From positions 2,542,001 through 2,606,000 of the forward strand of contig NZ_CP150291.1 of NCBI RefSeq assembly GCF_038051985.1: a stretch of DNA of 64,000 bases, in the 5' to 3' direction. A program made the translations under genes and the position numbers. The notes under the pieces are model-generated. The model saw only the letters and a list, made by a program, of their open reading frames with translations, was not told the DNA's origin and did not search any database. Source of the DNA: Solibacillus sp. FSL H8-0523. Its GTDB lineage: Bacteria > Bacillota > Bacilli > Bacillales_A > Planococcaceae. Below, in pieces: positions 35,200 through 43,690 of this stretch (within the stretch, counting starts at the first letter, position 1; every line of letters starts with the position of its first letter).

Positions 35200-35236
35200 A
35201 AACAGGCTGCCCTCATTTGTTGGCATCACCTGTTTA
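35200..35236 (-). terminator. Terminator of the LysE-type gene
   Basis: On the minus strand AAACAGG-TGATGCC pairs with GGCAG-CCTGTTT (bulged) and a T run follows. Confidence 0.65.
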
Positions 35237-35267
35237 ATAAAGTACACTCTTTTAAAGCTTCTATCCG

Positions 35268-35921
35268 TTAAACTATTGCTTTTAAATCGAGAAAAAATTC
35301 ATAAATAAAATAACAACCAAAGCCAAATAATAACAACCCGGCAATAATAGAAGTCCATTTTATCATCTTTCGATTCATTACTTTTCTTGTCAATGAGACA
35401 ATCGTTAAAAGACCAATATCATGTAGTAAAATACCTGATAAAATTCCTAACGCAACTATTAAAAATTGATGGCTATTCTCGCCTACATAGGAATCGGCTA
35501 AAACCGCGCCAAATACCGATATCCAAAACACTAAGTTCCCTGGTGAAACAGCGACTAATAAGCCATTTCGGTACGTAGAAAACAAGGATTTATTCACTTT
35601 TTCTCCCGCTAAGGTGATATCTTTTTCTGCATTTTTAATAGAATCAAAGGCAAGTATAAATAAAAAGATTGCCCCAACAATCCACAGCGGCAGTTGGATG
35701 TATGGTAGCGCTAAAAATTTTGCTACCCCTAAATATAACGCGAAAATTAACGCCAAATCAATCGTCATCCCGCCTAGCCCTACAGCCCAGCCATGCATAA
35801 AACCATTTTTCAATCCTTGTTTCGTCATCTCAACTGTAATAGCCCCTACAGGCATTGCAATAGCTAATCCCACCATTACATAGGCAAAATACAAACTCAT
35901 GTAACCACTTCTTCCAAGCAT
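35268..35921 (-). CDS. LysE family amino acid exporter
   Basis: A 217-residue integral membrane protein with about six helices. The N-terminal signature AIAMPVGAITVEMTKQGLKNGF corresponds to the PxGPxxxxxxxxGxxxG-like motif of LysE/RhtB exporters, and VSPGNLVFWISVFGAVL matches the central conserved segment. It would export an amino acid or derivative. The start may be ATG 35921 (AAGGA very close) or ATG 35900 (MSLYFAYV), which gives a more standard N-terminus. Confidence 0.82.
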   Translation of the reverse strand: MLGRSGYMSLYFAYVMVGLAIAMPVGAITVEMTKQGLKNGFMHGWAVGLGGMTIDLALIFALYLGVAKFLALPYIQLPLWIVGAIFLFILAFDSIKNAEKDITLAGEKVNKSLFSTYRNGLLVAVSPGNLVFWISVFGAVLADSYVGENSHQFLIVALGILSGILLHDIGLLTIVSLTRKVMNRKMIKWTSIIAGLLLFGFGCYFIYEFFLDLKAIV

Positions 35922-36025
35922 GATTCCTTCTTACGTCCGTTTCATAAATATTATTATATTTGAATATTTATGAATTTTCAAGTTACTGCAAATTACAATA
36001 AATTAGTTCTTTTATGTGCATCTAA

Positions 36026-36116
36026 TAGAAAAAGCACCCGAATAACTCGAGTGCTTTGACCATGTGGATTCGGAAACCTCTTTTCAAACCGTTAGCAATT
36101 TCCTGTATATTCTTTA
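36026..36116 (-). pseudogene. Relic of a second ASCH gene 3' end plus its terminator
   Basis: On the minus strand bases 36113-36071 read KEYTGNC-stop-RFEKRFPN, matching EFTEDMLTVCDRFEKVFP at the C-terminus of the intact ASCH gene, with a short deletion and an internal stop. Bases 36059-36026 match that gene's terminator at 29 of 34 positions. Only the last ~20 codons and the terminator remain, directly downstream of the acyltransferase gene. It now probably acts only as a terminator. Confidence 0.6.
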
Positions 36117-37094
36117 TCATTTAATTTTTCCACTTAAAATCTTGCTGAAGAGTGGAAGCGCAAGTACAGCAATGGTTAGGAATACAAACAAAAAGAAGAA
36201 ATAATAGTTACCTAATTGTAGCCATTGTTCGTAAATAGGCAGTTGTCGAAAAGTCTGCACAGCAGCAAGGTGAAATAAATAAATGGCCATTGTACGTTGC
36301 CCAATTACGGTCCAACTATATTTCTTTGTCGGTACAGCTGCTAAAAAAGCAATCATCGCGACTCCACAAATCATATAAATAGTCAGTCGGTTTAACATCC
36401 CGTTACCAAAAATAAACGGTTCTAATTCAATATATGGCAACCTTCCAAATAACCATTCTCGCCAAGAGGTATCATTCATCACATACATACTGATAAATAT
36501 GAGGACAAGTACGATAACGCCAATTAGCTTTCCTCTTTTCCCCGCCTTTTTTAATGGATCAACGGACAAATGATAGCCTGCTATAAAAAAGACAAAGAAA
36601 TAAACTGTACGTGACAACGAAAATAGTTCATTAATAAATGGCAGTTCACCCGCGATTAATGAAATAACTAAAGCCACCACAATCATCCATTTTGATCGTG
36701 TGAAAAAAGGCAACAGTACACGCCAACAAAATAAACTGACTAAAAACCACAATCCCCAACGTAAGTTCTCAAAAAAATTGAACGTAACGCTAAGTTCTAA
36801 AACATATATATAATACGCCGTATAAAGAAATTGGAAAATAAAATACGGAAGTACGACCGATTTTATAAGCTTCCACCAATCTCTTTTCGTACGTAACACC
36901 TTTGCATAATAGCCCGTTACAAAGATAAATGCCGGCATATGGAACGTATAAATGAACATGTATAAGCTATCCATCCAGCGTGTTTCTCCAAGCATGCCTG
37001 ATAGTGTGTGTCCCAACACAACACCGACAATTAACAGCGCTTTCGCATTATCAAAATACGCATCGCGCCCTCCAGCAGTTAACTGCTTGTCCAT
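36117..37094 (-). CDS. Acyltransferase family (AT3-type) membrane protein
   Basis: About 325 residues with roughly ten membrane helices. The N-terminal motif RDAYFDNAKALLIVGVVLGHTL carries the catalytic-type histidine of the acyltransferase-3 family, followed by MFIYTFHMPAFIFVTGYYAK. Members O-acylate sugars of the cell surface. The acceptor here is unknown. ATG 37094 is preferred, with AGAAGGAAG upstream. The longer start at 37136 adds residues without a binding site. No glycan biosynthesis genes are adjacent. Confidence 0.82.
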   Translation of the reverse strand: MDKQLTAGGRDAYFDNAKALLIVGVVLGHTLSGMLGETRWMDSLYMFIYTFHMPAFIFVTGYYAKVLRTKRDWWKLIKSVVLPYFIFQFLYTAYYIYVLELSVTFNFFENLRWGLWFLVSLFCWRVLLPFFTRSKWMIVVALVISLIAGELPFINELFSLSRTVYFFVFFIAGYHLSVDPLKKAGKRGKLIGVIVLVLIFISMYVMNDTSWREWLFGRLPYIELEPFIFGNGMLNRLTIYMICGVAMIAFLAAVPTKKYSWTVIGQRTMAIYLFHLAAVQTFRQLPIYEQWLQLGNYYFFFLFVFLTIAVLALPLFSKILSGKIK

Positions 37095-37287
37095 ATTAAA
37101 AACTTCCTTCTTTAAAAAAATTACATGTGCTATCATAACAATTCATCGACCAATACGAAACCTTTTTGCTTAAAGTGTTTCATTTCCGAATCCCCAAACT
37201 AAATCGATTATTCAGAACTAACTAACAAATTGACTTATAGTAATTTTTCGTATAATCTAATGCTTATTTCAAAAAATTAAATAGTTT

Positions 37288-37437
37288 CTTATCATGAGAG
37301 ATGGAGGGACAGGCCCTTTGAAGTCTCGGCAGCGGAATTTTTCTATGCCAAATCCTGCAAGAGTGCGTTCTTGAAAGATAAGATGAGTATATGAATGACT
37401 ACATGCCTCTTCTTATTTAGTTAAGAAGAGGCTTTTT
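37288..37437 (+). promoter_or_regulatory. SAM-I (S-box) riboswitch with terminator
   Basis: P1 pairs CTTATC (37288-37293) with GATAAG (37377-37382). The core GAGAGATGGAGGGAC, AGGCCC, TGAAG and CGGCAGC segments match the S-box consensus, including the kink-turn. A terminator follows: 11-bp stem 37405-37415 with 37422-37432 plus TTTTT. SAM binding should stop transcription of the downstream transporter. Confidence 0.93.
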
Positions 37438-37476
37438 GTATGTATTAATTATGATTTGAACGTGAAGGAGACAGTC

Positions 37477-38760
37477 ATGCAAAAAGGAAATCCGTGGGCA
37501 CTTGTCCCATTTGTTGTGTTTTTAATTTTATTTATCGGTTCAGGTATTGTGCTTGATGATTTTTATGCCTTTCCGGTAATTGTCGCGATTACAATCGCAA
37601 GTGTTGTCGCCATTGTCATGAATCGCAAAGAACCATTTGCTAAAAAAATTGATATTTTTACAAAAGGTGCTGGCAACCCGAATGTGATGTTAATGGTACT
37701 GATTTTCCTACTAGCGGGGGCGTTTTCAGAAACCGCGAAAGGCATGGGGGCGATTGATGCAACCGTGAACTTTGCGTTATCAGTTATACCGCAAAATTTA
37801 CTTGTTGTCGGGCTGTTTGTCATCGCCTGCTTTATTTCACTGGCGATGGGGACTTCAGTTGGTACGATTGTCGCCCTTGCACCAATTGGCTTAGGCATTG
37901 CGGAGCAAACGGATATTTCAATACCACTATTAATGGCAACAGTCATTGGTGGTGCTATGTTTGGGGATAACTTATCGTTTATTTCAGATACAACGATCGC
38001 ATCGGTTCGTTCTCAAGGAGCAGAAATGAAGGACAAATTTAAAGTGAACTTTTTCATCGTGCTACCTGCTGCAATTGTTACTTGTATCATTTTAGCGGTG
38101 TTAACAGTAGATGCCTCTGCTCACATCGAATATGCTAGCTTTGAATGGTATAAGGTGATTCCGTATATTTTTGTTATTGTCTTTGCGTTAATTGGTTTGA
38201 ATGTCTTTGCTGTATTAGCGAGTGGCATCGGTTTAGCTGGGATGATCGGCTTCATCGATGGTAGCTATTCAATTATGGAATTTGTGCAAGCGATTGGCAC
38301 AGGAATGAGCAACATGTTTGAAATGGCGTTTTTAGCGATTTTAATCGGTGGGATGGTTGAAGTTATTCGTCATAATGGTGGGATTGATTTCATCGTCCAT
38401 CTAGCAACTCGCAAAATCAAATCAAAAAAAGATGCGGAATTTGCGATGGCTGGACTTGTGGGTTTAACAGACCTCTCAACAGCAAATAATACAATCGCCA
38501 TTATGATTGCAGGCCCTTTAGCTAAAAATATTGCCGAGAAGTATGAGATCGAACCGCGCAAATCAGCAAGTATCGTTGATATTTTCTCATGTGTTGTACA
38601 AGGGATTATCCCATACGGTGCACAGTTCTTAGTCGCAGCAAGTGTTGCAGGCATCTCCCCTATTTTAATGATGCAGCATTCGTATTACTCGATTTTAGTT
38701 GGGGTATGTGGTGTGATTGCAATTTTAATCGGTTATCCTAAGGCAAAAACGCAGAAATAA
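37477..38760 (+). CDS. NhaC-family transporter, probable methionine transporter (MetT-like)
   Basis: About 427 residues with 11-12 membrane helices, of the Na+/H+ antiporter NhaC superfamily (SLAMGTSVGTIVALAPIG; GGAMFGDNLSFISDTTIAS; GLVGLTDLSTANNTIAI). The S-box riboswitch ahead of it places the gene in the methionine/SAM regulon. S-box-linked NhaC-type proteins have been proposed as methionine transporters (MetT). Start ATG 37477 has GAAGGAG just upstream. The TTG at 37456 precedes that site. A terminator follows, so it is monocistronic. Confidence 0.82.
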   Translation: MQKGNPWALVPFVVFLILFIGSGIVLDDFYAFPVIVAITIASVVAIVMNRKEPFAKKIDIFTKGAGNPNVMLMVLIFLLAGAFSETAKGMGAIDATVNFALSVIPQNLLVVGLFVIACFISLAMGTSVGTIVALAPIGLGIAEQTDISIPLLMATVIGGAMFGDNLSFISDTTIASVRSQGAEMKDKFKVNFFIVLPAAIVTCIILAVLTVDASAHIEYASFEWYKVIPYIFVIVFALIGLNVFAVLASGIGLAGMIGFIDGSYSIMEFVQAIGTGMSNMFEMAFLAILIGGMVEVIRHNGGIDFIVHLATRKIKSKKDAEFAMAGLVGLTDLSTANNTIAIMIAGPLAKNIAEKYEIEPRKSASIVDIFSCVVQGIIPYGAQFLVAASVAGISPILMMQHSYYSILVGVCGVIAILIGYPKAKTQK

Positions 38761-38768
38761 TAATAGAT

Positions 38769-38806
38769 TCCGTAAACGAGTGAAAGCTTGTTTGCGGATT
38801 TTTTTA
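38769..38806 (+). terminator. Terminator of the MetT-like gene
   Basis: The stem TCCGTAAACGAG/CTTGTTTGCGGA (38769-38780 with 38787-38798) has two G-U pairs and is followed by a T run. Confidence 0.85.
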
Positions 38807-38882
38807 TTTCCTAAAATTTTTTTGAACTTTTCTGAACGCTCATTTGTATAGTTAGTAAATAGACAAAATTGGGGGTTTTTAC

Positions 38883-39596
38883 ATGTTGCAATTACACGAA
38901 GTAAATAAGGCCTATGCGTCACATTCAGTACTCCAAAATGTATCCATTACATTCGAGTTGGGGCAATGTTATTTGTTGCTGGGTGAAAACGGTGCTGGTA
39001 AATCGACATTATTTAAATGCATTGTTGGAGACGAGTCCATCAATTCTGGCATGATTACATGTAACGGCGAACAAAACGTTGCCGACTTAACCGCTTTGCA
39101 ATACCAGTTTTTTGATAGCTATAGCTTTTTAAAAGTTAAAGAAGTCATCTCATTATTTACAAAGCTTCTTAACAGCCCTGCTTCTGTTGAAGAACTGTAT
39201 GACATCTTAGATATAGCAAACTTTGAAAAAACGCTTATTAAAAATTGTTCTGGTGGTCAAAGAAAAGCACTTTCTCTCTATTTAGCGTTTTTATTGAATA
39301 AGCCCGTTGTTTTATTAGATGAACCATTTGCAGATTTAGATTTAAAAAAGAAAAAGCAGCTGATTGGCTATTTACAAAATGAAGTAGAAAACGGCAAATG
39401 CTTACTCATCATAAGCCATGAAATTGCTGGATTTGAGCCCTTATTTGATGTCGTTTGTATCATGAAGGATGGCCGGTTTATCGAAGTTGGTTCTTCGGAA
39501 GAACTGCAAAAGAAATATGTGAACCCTATTTTTCCTGGGTTAGAAGGGGTTTATTTTGAAATTACAGGTCAAGTTTTAGGGGGCAAAATTCGATGA
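38883..39596 (+). CDS. ABC transporter ATP-binding protein
   Basis: A 237-residue ATPase: Walker A GENGAGKST, a Q-loop region around LQYQFFDSYSF, a signature seen as CSGGQRKALSLYLAF, Walker B VVLLDEPFADLD, and a switch histidine in LLIISHE. The signature begins NCSGGQ, not LSGGQ. It is the first gene of a five-gene operon (permease, small membrane protein, ECF sigma factor, small membrane protein) with 4-nt overlap to the permease. Two TGAAC motifs about 50 bp upstream could be ECF promoter elements, but spacing is not convincing. Confidence 0.85.
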   Translation: MLQLHEVNKAYASHSVLQNVSITFELGQCYLLLGENGAGKSTLFKCIVGDESINSGMITCNGEQNVADLTALQYQFFDSYSFLKVKEVISLFTKLLNSPASVEELYDILDIANFEKTLIKNCSGGQRKALSLYLAFLLNKPVVLLDEPFADLDLKKKKQLIGYLQNEVENGKCLLIISHEIAGFEPLFDVVCIMKDGRFIEVGSSEELQKKYVNPIFPGLEGVYFEITGQVLGGKIR

Positions 39597-40339
39597 TGCA
39601 AATTACAAAAAGCTTTATTTTAGAATCCATTCGCAACACAGGTGTCTTTGTCGGTAATATTGTAACACCATTTATTTTCATTTTATGCTCGTGGGGCTGT
39701 ACGCTCGCGATAAAGGATAGCCCTGAAACACTTGACTTCATGATTAAAGGTCAATTTTTGCCCATTTCGATTATGTTGCTCGTGTTTGCATTTGCCTTTT
39801 CACTGACGACTGTCTATTTAGCGGATTTACGCGCGAATAACACGTTACACTGGTTAAAACGCACGAGTATATTACCGACAACCTATTTTATCGGGATTGG
39901 AATTGGTGTATTTTTATTAATGAACGGCGCGCTTATTGCTGTACTAATTGGTTATGCGTTATTAATTTCAATATCATGGAAGGCACTTGTGACGATCATC
40001 ATCATTTGTAATTTTGTGTTCCTTGCAATATATCCACTATGCTTTATCGTTGCCGGTGTAACAAAAAACGGCAAAACCGCGCAAAGTATGCTAACACCTG
40101 TGATGATCCTATTCATGTTTTCAATTACGATGCCGTCTCTATTTATAACGCTTAGCGACAAACAACCACAAGACTACTACGTCTTTTTAGCATGGAACCC
40201 AATGCTGTATTTAACAGATACATTGCAAGTTCAGCTTCAGCTCCATAGCGAAACATGGTTACCAATTTACCAATACGCCATCATTTTAAGTGTTGTTTGT
40301 GCATGCTTGACTGTGATTGCAAAAAAACTATATAGATAG
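39593..40339 (+). CDS. ABC transporter permease
   Basis: A 248-residue protein with six predicted membrane helices (for example TPFIFILCSWGCTLAI, ISIMLLVFAFAFSLTTVYL, LFMFSITMPSLFITL), of the ABC-2 type. TVYLADLRANNTLHWLKRTSILP is the cytoplasmic loop typical of ABC-2 exporters. It pairs with the overlapping ATPase gene. The substrate is unknown. Antimicrobial peptide, lipid or antibiotic export are usual for such two-component exporters. Confidence 0.8.
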   Translation: MMQITKSFILESIRNTGVFVGNIVTPFIFILCSWGCTLAIKDSPETLDFMIKGQFLPISIMLLVFAFAFSLTTVYLADLRANNTLHWLKRTSILPTTYFIGIGIGVFLLMNGALIAVLIGYALLISISWKALVTIIIICNFVFLAIYPLCFIVAGVTKNGKTAQSMLTPVMILFMFSITMPSLFITLSDKQPQDYYVFLAWNPMLYLTDTLQVQLQLHSETWLPIYQYAIILSVVCACLTVIAKKLYR

Positions 40340-40350
40340 GACGGATTCGT

Positions 40351-40737
40351 ATGGGTTTAGGATTTATTATTTCGTTAGTTGCTATCGGGATTTGGACGAT
40401 CATCATTTTATCGATTATGATTCCATTCAATAAAAAATACGTGGTGCGCAACAAAGTGACGAATAAAATCGATTATGAAAAAACAAAAATCTATTTACGC
40501 TGGAATGTCTTTGATACGTTAACACTCGTTCTAGCTATTTATACAATCCTTTGTGTGCAGGCATTGAATATGCTACTATCATTTGAACAGACAATAGAAA
40601 ATCCCTTCGTCCAATTTTTTGTTAACCAATCTCAAGCATGGGTTATTGTCATTGTTGCCTATTTAATTACAAGAATTTCTTCCACATTAAAATGCATAAA
40701 AGCTCAGTTTGGTGATTTCAATGAACGAGACGAATGA
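40351..40737 (+). CDS. Small membrane protein of the ABC/ECF operon
   Basis: A 128-residue protein with three likely membrane helices (about 5-26, 53-78, 92-112) and a charged loop (KKYVVRNKVTNKIDYEKTK). No known family is recognised. It lies 11 nt after the permease and overlaps the sigma gene by 17 nt, so it is part of the same expression unit. Confidence 0.65.
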   Translation: MGLGFIISLVAIGIWTIIILSIMIPFNKKYVVRNKVTNKIDYEKTKIYLRWNVFDTLTLVLAIYTILCVQALNMLLSFEQTIENPFVQFFVNQSQAWVIVIVAYLITRISSTLKCIKAQFGDFNERDE

Positions 40738-41260
40738 ACAATTGATGGAGCAGCTTCAACATGGTCATGTCGATGCATTATCGATCATTTATGAGCGTCT
40801 TCACGAACCGCTGTATTGTTTTTTATTTCGTTACACAAAAGACGAGCAGCTAAGTGTTGATATCGTGCACGATGCATTTGAAATGCTGCAAAAGAAAAAC
40901 CAAGATTACCAACGAAAAAAAGGAACGGTTAAATCTTATCTTTTTCAAATTGGCTATCGCCTGCTTATGAACAAATTAAATCGTCGCAAACGTTGGCAAA
41001 CGCTCTTACCGTTTCTAGTACCTACAGAAAAAAAGCAGCTGCAAACGGAAGAAACGCTCGTCATTCAAGCAGCGATTTCGAATTTACCTGATAAACAACG
41101 GGCCGTCATTTTGCTCGCCTATTACGACGATTTACCAATGGACGACATTGCACAAATTTTAAGCATCCCTGTAGGTACCGTAAAATCTCGACTACATCAT
41201 GCGATGAAAACACTCAAGCTTGAATTAAAGGAGGCTTTTGGTCATGAAAGAGGATATTAA
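40721..41260 (+). CDS. ECF RNA polymerase sigma factor
   Basis: About 179 residues from ATG 40721. Region 2: LSVDIVHDAFEMLQKKNQDY and GTVKSYLFQIGYRLLMNKLN. Region 4: LPDKQRAVILLAYYDDLPMDDIAQIL, then PVGTVKSRLHHAMKTLK. The start lies within the previous gene, with a GGTGA segment as a modest binding site. It is followed by a small one-helix membrane protein that overlaps it by 17 nt and is the probable anti-sigma factor. The operon structure suggests that this sigma factor drives its own ABC exporter. Confidence 0.87.
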   Translation: MNETNEQLMEQLQHGHVDALSIIYERLHEPLYCFLFRYTKDEQLSVDIVHDAFEMLQKKNQDYQRKKGTVKSYLFQIGYRLLMNKLNRRKRWQTLLPFLVPTEKKQLQTEETLVIQAAISNLPDKQRAVILLAYYDDLPMDDIAQILSIPVGTVKSRLHHAMKTLKLELKEAFGHERGY

Positions 41261-41489
41261 AGACGAGGAGCTGGCAAAATGGCTCGATGATTATGAAGTG
41301 AAGGTGCCGACAAAAAAACTCGCAATCAAACAAACACCCTTCCAACGCTTCATTCGTTTTTTAGGCTCACCTGCGCCGGATCCATTAGAAAAGCTATCTG
41401 ACAGTGCTGGGGGCTTTCATTTTTTAAAGCTCTTCCCATTGGCAGCAGGCGTATTTTTTGCCATCCTACAAAGCTTTTTACTATTTTGA
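41244..41489 (+). CDS. Small single-pass membrane protein, candidate anti-sigma factor
   Basis: An 81-residue protein: a charged cytoplasmic N-terminus (KEDIKDEELAKWLDDYEVKVP) and one C-terminal membrane helix (FLKLFPLAAGVFFAILQSFLLF). AAGGAGG (41228-41234) precedes ATG 41244. The position after an overlapping ECF sigma gene suggests that the acidic N-terminus binds the sigma factor. There is almost no extracytoplasmic part, so a signal would have to come from within the membrane or from the ABC transporter. Confidence 0.65.
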   Translation: MKEDIKDEELAKWLDDYEVKVPTKKLAIKQTPFQRFIRFLGSPAPDPLEKLSDSAGGFHFLKLFPLAAGVFFAILQSFLLF

Positions 41490-41515
41490 CAGCATTTTTA
41501 TAATCCAATTACTTC

Positions 41516-41553
41516 GTCATCACTAGTGTATGTTCACAAGTGATGACTTTTTT
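41516..41553 (+). terminator. Terminator of the ABC/ECF operon
   Basis: GTCATCACT (41516-41524) pairs with AGTGATGAC (41539-41547), followed by a T run. Confidence 0.82.
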
Positions 41554-41699
41554 ATTCCTAAAATGTCATTTATAAATCGCACGCCAAACGCTCAATATGA
41601 TTGAAAATAATAAATACAATCCTACATTAGCGTTATGTATTTCATTAGCAAAGGCGTTACATACCGATTTGAATACATTATTTTGGGAGGTTGAGAACG

Positions 41700-42200
41700 A
41701 TGAAAAACCAAATCTTTAACCATTTCATTGGAGCAATTGATGCACGAGATGAATACCAACAACAGGAAATCTACAAGGAGCTTGCCTTTAGCGGGATTAT
41801 TCTTTATTACCTTTTGATGTTGCTTATGGGAACGAGCCTCATCATAGATCTTTTGCAGCAAACCTTTTCACTCATCACACCAATTTTACTTATTGTTACA
41901 ATTGGCTATTCCGGTTTTCTAATGAAGCGCCTTAACAAAAAGGAATTGATGGCAACAGATTGTGCAACGCCTGAAGAATATGAAATGAACGTGCATAGAT
42001 TGAAACGCTCATCTACGCTTGCAGGCATTAGCTGGGGATTAATGATGTTATTATGGATGGAATATTTAATGCCGCTCATCTCACGCGAGGAAATAAGCTT
42101 TTCATGGGCTGGCGTAATTAGCTGGGGTATCGGTGGTGTTCTTTTTGGCGTAGCGATGTATTTTATTGCGAAATCTAAACTAGAAAAGCATTATGAGTAA
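41700..42200 (+). CDS. DUF3278-like membrane protein
   Basis: A 166-residue protein with four membrane helices in two pairs (about 30-75 and 110-158) separated by a charged loop (KRLNKKELMATDCATPEEYEM). This resembles DUF3278 proteins of Firmicutes, of unknown function and often encoded beside Xre-type regulators. GGGAGG (41685-41690) is 9 nt before ATG 41700. No regulator is adjacent here. Confidence 0.65.
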   Translation: MKNQIFNHFIGAIDARDEYQQQEIYKELAFSGIILYYLLMLLMGTSLIIDLLQQTFSLITPILLIVTIGYSGFLMKRLNKKELMATDCATPEEYEMNVHRLKRSSTLAGISWGLMMLLWMEYLMPLISREEISFSWAGVISWGIGGVLFGVAMYFIAKSKLEKHYE

Positions 42201-42240
42201 TACGAGAAAGCTTAAATGAAACTACTAATTCCTAAATAGA

Positions 42241-42290
42241 AAACCCCGAACAGGCCCATTTTTAACTAGCCACTCGTCGGGGTTTCATTT
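42241..42290. terminator. Bidirectional terminator closing the eight-gene operon
   Basis: AAACCCCGA (42241-42249) pairs with TCGGGGTTT (42277-42285), with T-rich flanks on both sides. It separates the DUF3278-like gene from the convergent 15-kb operon. Confidence 0.75.
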
Positions 42291-42316
42291 TACCGTCTTC
42301 CTTACACATTCTCTAC

Positions 42317-43678
42317 TTAAGACAATTGGTAATCATATGAAAACTTATGTTGGATGACATCTTTTGATAACTGCTTTAATACAGAGCTAAAATCCTTTTC
42401 TTTTTGTTGTTGCAAATACGCCTCGATTGCTTGTAGTTGCTCGGCATCCGTTTTGACTGTCGCTACTTTTACACTCGGCATTTCTTCCACTTGTTTCGGC
42501 AGTTCAATGATCGGTTGCTCTAGTTCAGCACTTGGTTGTTGTTGGAACAGTTCTAACTGTTGCTTCAATTGCTCAATTTCGAGCGCTTGCTGCTCGGCCA
42601 GTTTTTCACCGTATTGTTTTTGCATTTGCAATAAATCTACATTTGCCAATGCCTCTTCATTTTGTGCCTTCAAATGCTGTACCTTTTCTAGTAATAACTG
42701 CTTTTCTTCTTGCTCAAATTGTAGCTCCCCTTTTAACTGTGCGAGTGATTCGTCAAACTGTAATTGTTGCTCCGTACTTTGTTCTAAAATGTGCAGGTAT
42801 TGCTGTTCAAACATTTGTTTTTGCTCTGTCATCTGTTCGAGTGCTTCAAGCTGCTCATCGCTTTCTGCTAACAGCTGCTCGTACTGTGACGTTGCTTGCT
42901 CTACTTGTTCTACTGTATTCTCGTGCTCTGTTTGTAGGATAGCCACTCGCTGTTCTAGTTGCGCATTGGCCTCTTGCTGCTGTTGCTGTACGTGTTGCGC
43001 GTCGTTTAAGTTGGTCTTTAATGCTTCTACACTAGACTGAAGCTCCTGTAGTTGTTCCTCGTATGCTTGTTTTTCATCATGGAAACGTACTGTTTGTTGC
43101 GCAAACTGCTCCATTTGCTGTTCGTTCTCGGCTAATTGTTGTTGGAGCTGTGTCGAAAATTGTTGCTGCTCTGTTAACAGTGCTGAGATTTGCTCAACTG
43201 ATTGCTGCTCTTTTGCAAGCTGTGCTTCTAGCGCTGTACAGTGCGTTTGCGATTGTTCGACTGTCGTTTCATGCAGGCTGATTTCCTGCTTTAGTTGAAT
43301 GATCCGTTGCTCTGCTTCTGCTTGCTGCTCTTTCACCTGCTGTTGCTCTAGTTGAAGCTTTTCATTTGTTGCGTTTAGAGAACGTAAGGCATTGCGCAGA
43401 TCGGTCAATTTTTGCTCGTTTCCCTGGTGAAGCTGTTGATGATGAAGCAGTTCCGTTTTTTTTCGCTTCAGCTCCGTTTGAAGTGTTTCTAGCTGGGCTG
43501 TCACCTGAGGATTTTGCTGAAGCTGTTCGTTTTCCGCTTTGACTTTTAATAAATTTCGATTTAAAAGATCCAGTGCCATTTGTAGCTGTGAAGAAAGCTT
43601 TGTTTGCTTTTCAAGCAGTAGTTTTTGTTGATCAAAATCTGCCTTTAGCTTTGCATAATCCATTATTTGTCCGTTCAT
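42317..43678 (-). CDS. Glutamine-rich coiled-coil protein (operon gene 8)
   Basis: A 453-residue protein that is almost entirely coiled coil (about residues 10-390), very rich in Gln, Glu and Leu (KQTKLSSQLQMALDLLNR; LEQRVAILQTEHENTVEQVE). A short C-terminal tail (about 400-453) may be globular (AIEAYLQQQKEKDFSSVLK). There is no enzyme motif, signal peptide or membrane helix. ATG 43678 has a perfect AAGGAGGTG site. It is the last gene of the operon, 12 nt after the HelD-like gene. It mirrors the first gene of the operon and could act as a scaffold or long tether. Low-complexity sequence makes homology searches unreliable. Confidence 0.75.
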   Translation of the reverse strand: MNGQIMDYAKLKADFDQQKLLLEKQTKLSSQLQMALDLLNRNLLKVKAENEQLQQNPQVTAQLETLQTELKRKKTELLHHQQLHQGNEQKLTDLRNALRSLNATNEKLQLEQQQVKEQQAEAEQRIIQLKQEISLHETTVEQSQTHCTALEAQLAKEQQSVEQISALLTEQQQFSTQLQQQLAENEQQMEQFAQQTVRFHDEKQAYEEQLQELQSSVEALKTNLNDAQHVQQQQQEANAQLEQRVAILQTEHENTVEQVEQATSQYEQLLAESDEQLEALEQMTEQKQMFEQQYLHILEQSTEQQLQFDESLAQLKGELQFEQEEKQLLLEKVQHLKAQNEEALANVDLLQMQKQYGEKLAEQQALEIEQLKQQLELFQQQPSAELEQPIIELPKQVEEMPSVKVATVKTDAEQLQAIEAYLQQQKEKDFSSVLKQLSKDVIQHKFSYDYQLS

Positions 43679-43690
43679 CAAGACACCTCC

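Noticed and set aside
42354-43040. Plus-strand ORF of 228 codons, extremely rich in Cys and Ser, opposite operon gene 8
   Set aside because: It is the complement of Gln/Leu/Glu-rich coiled-coil codons (CAG/GAA/TTG read backwards). No RBS and no family. Similar Cys-rich ORFs lie opposite gene 1.
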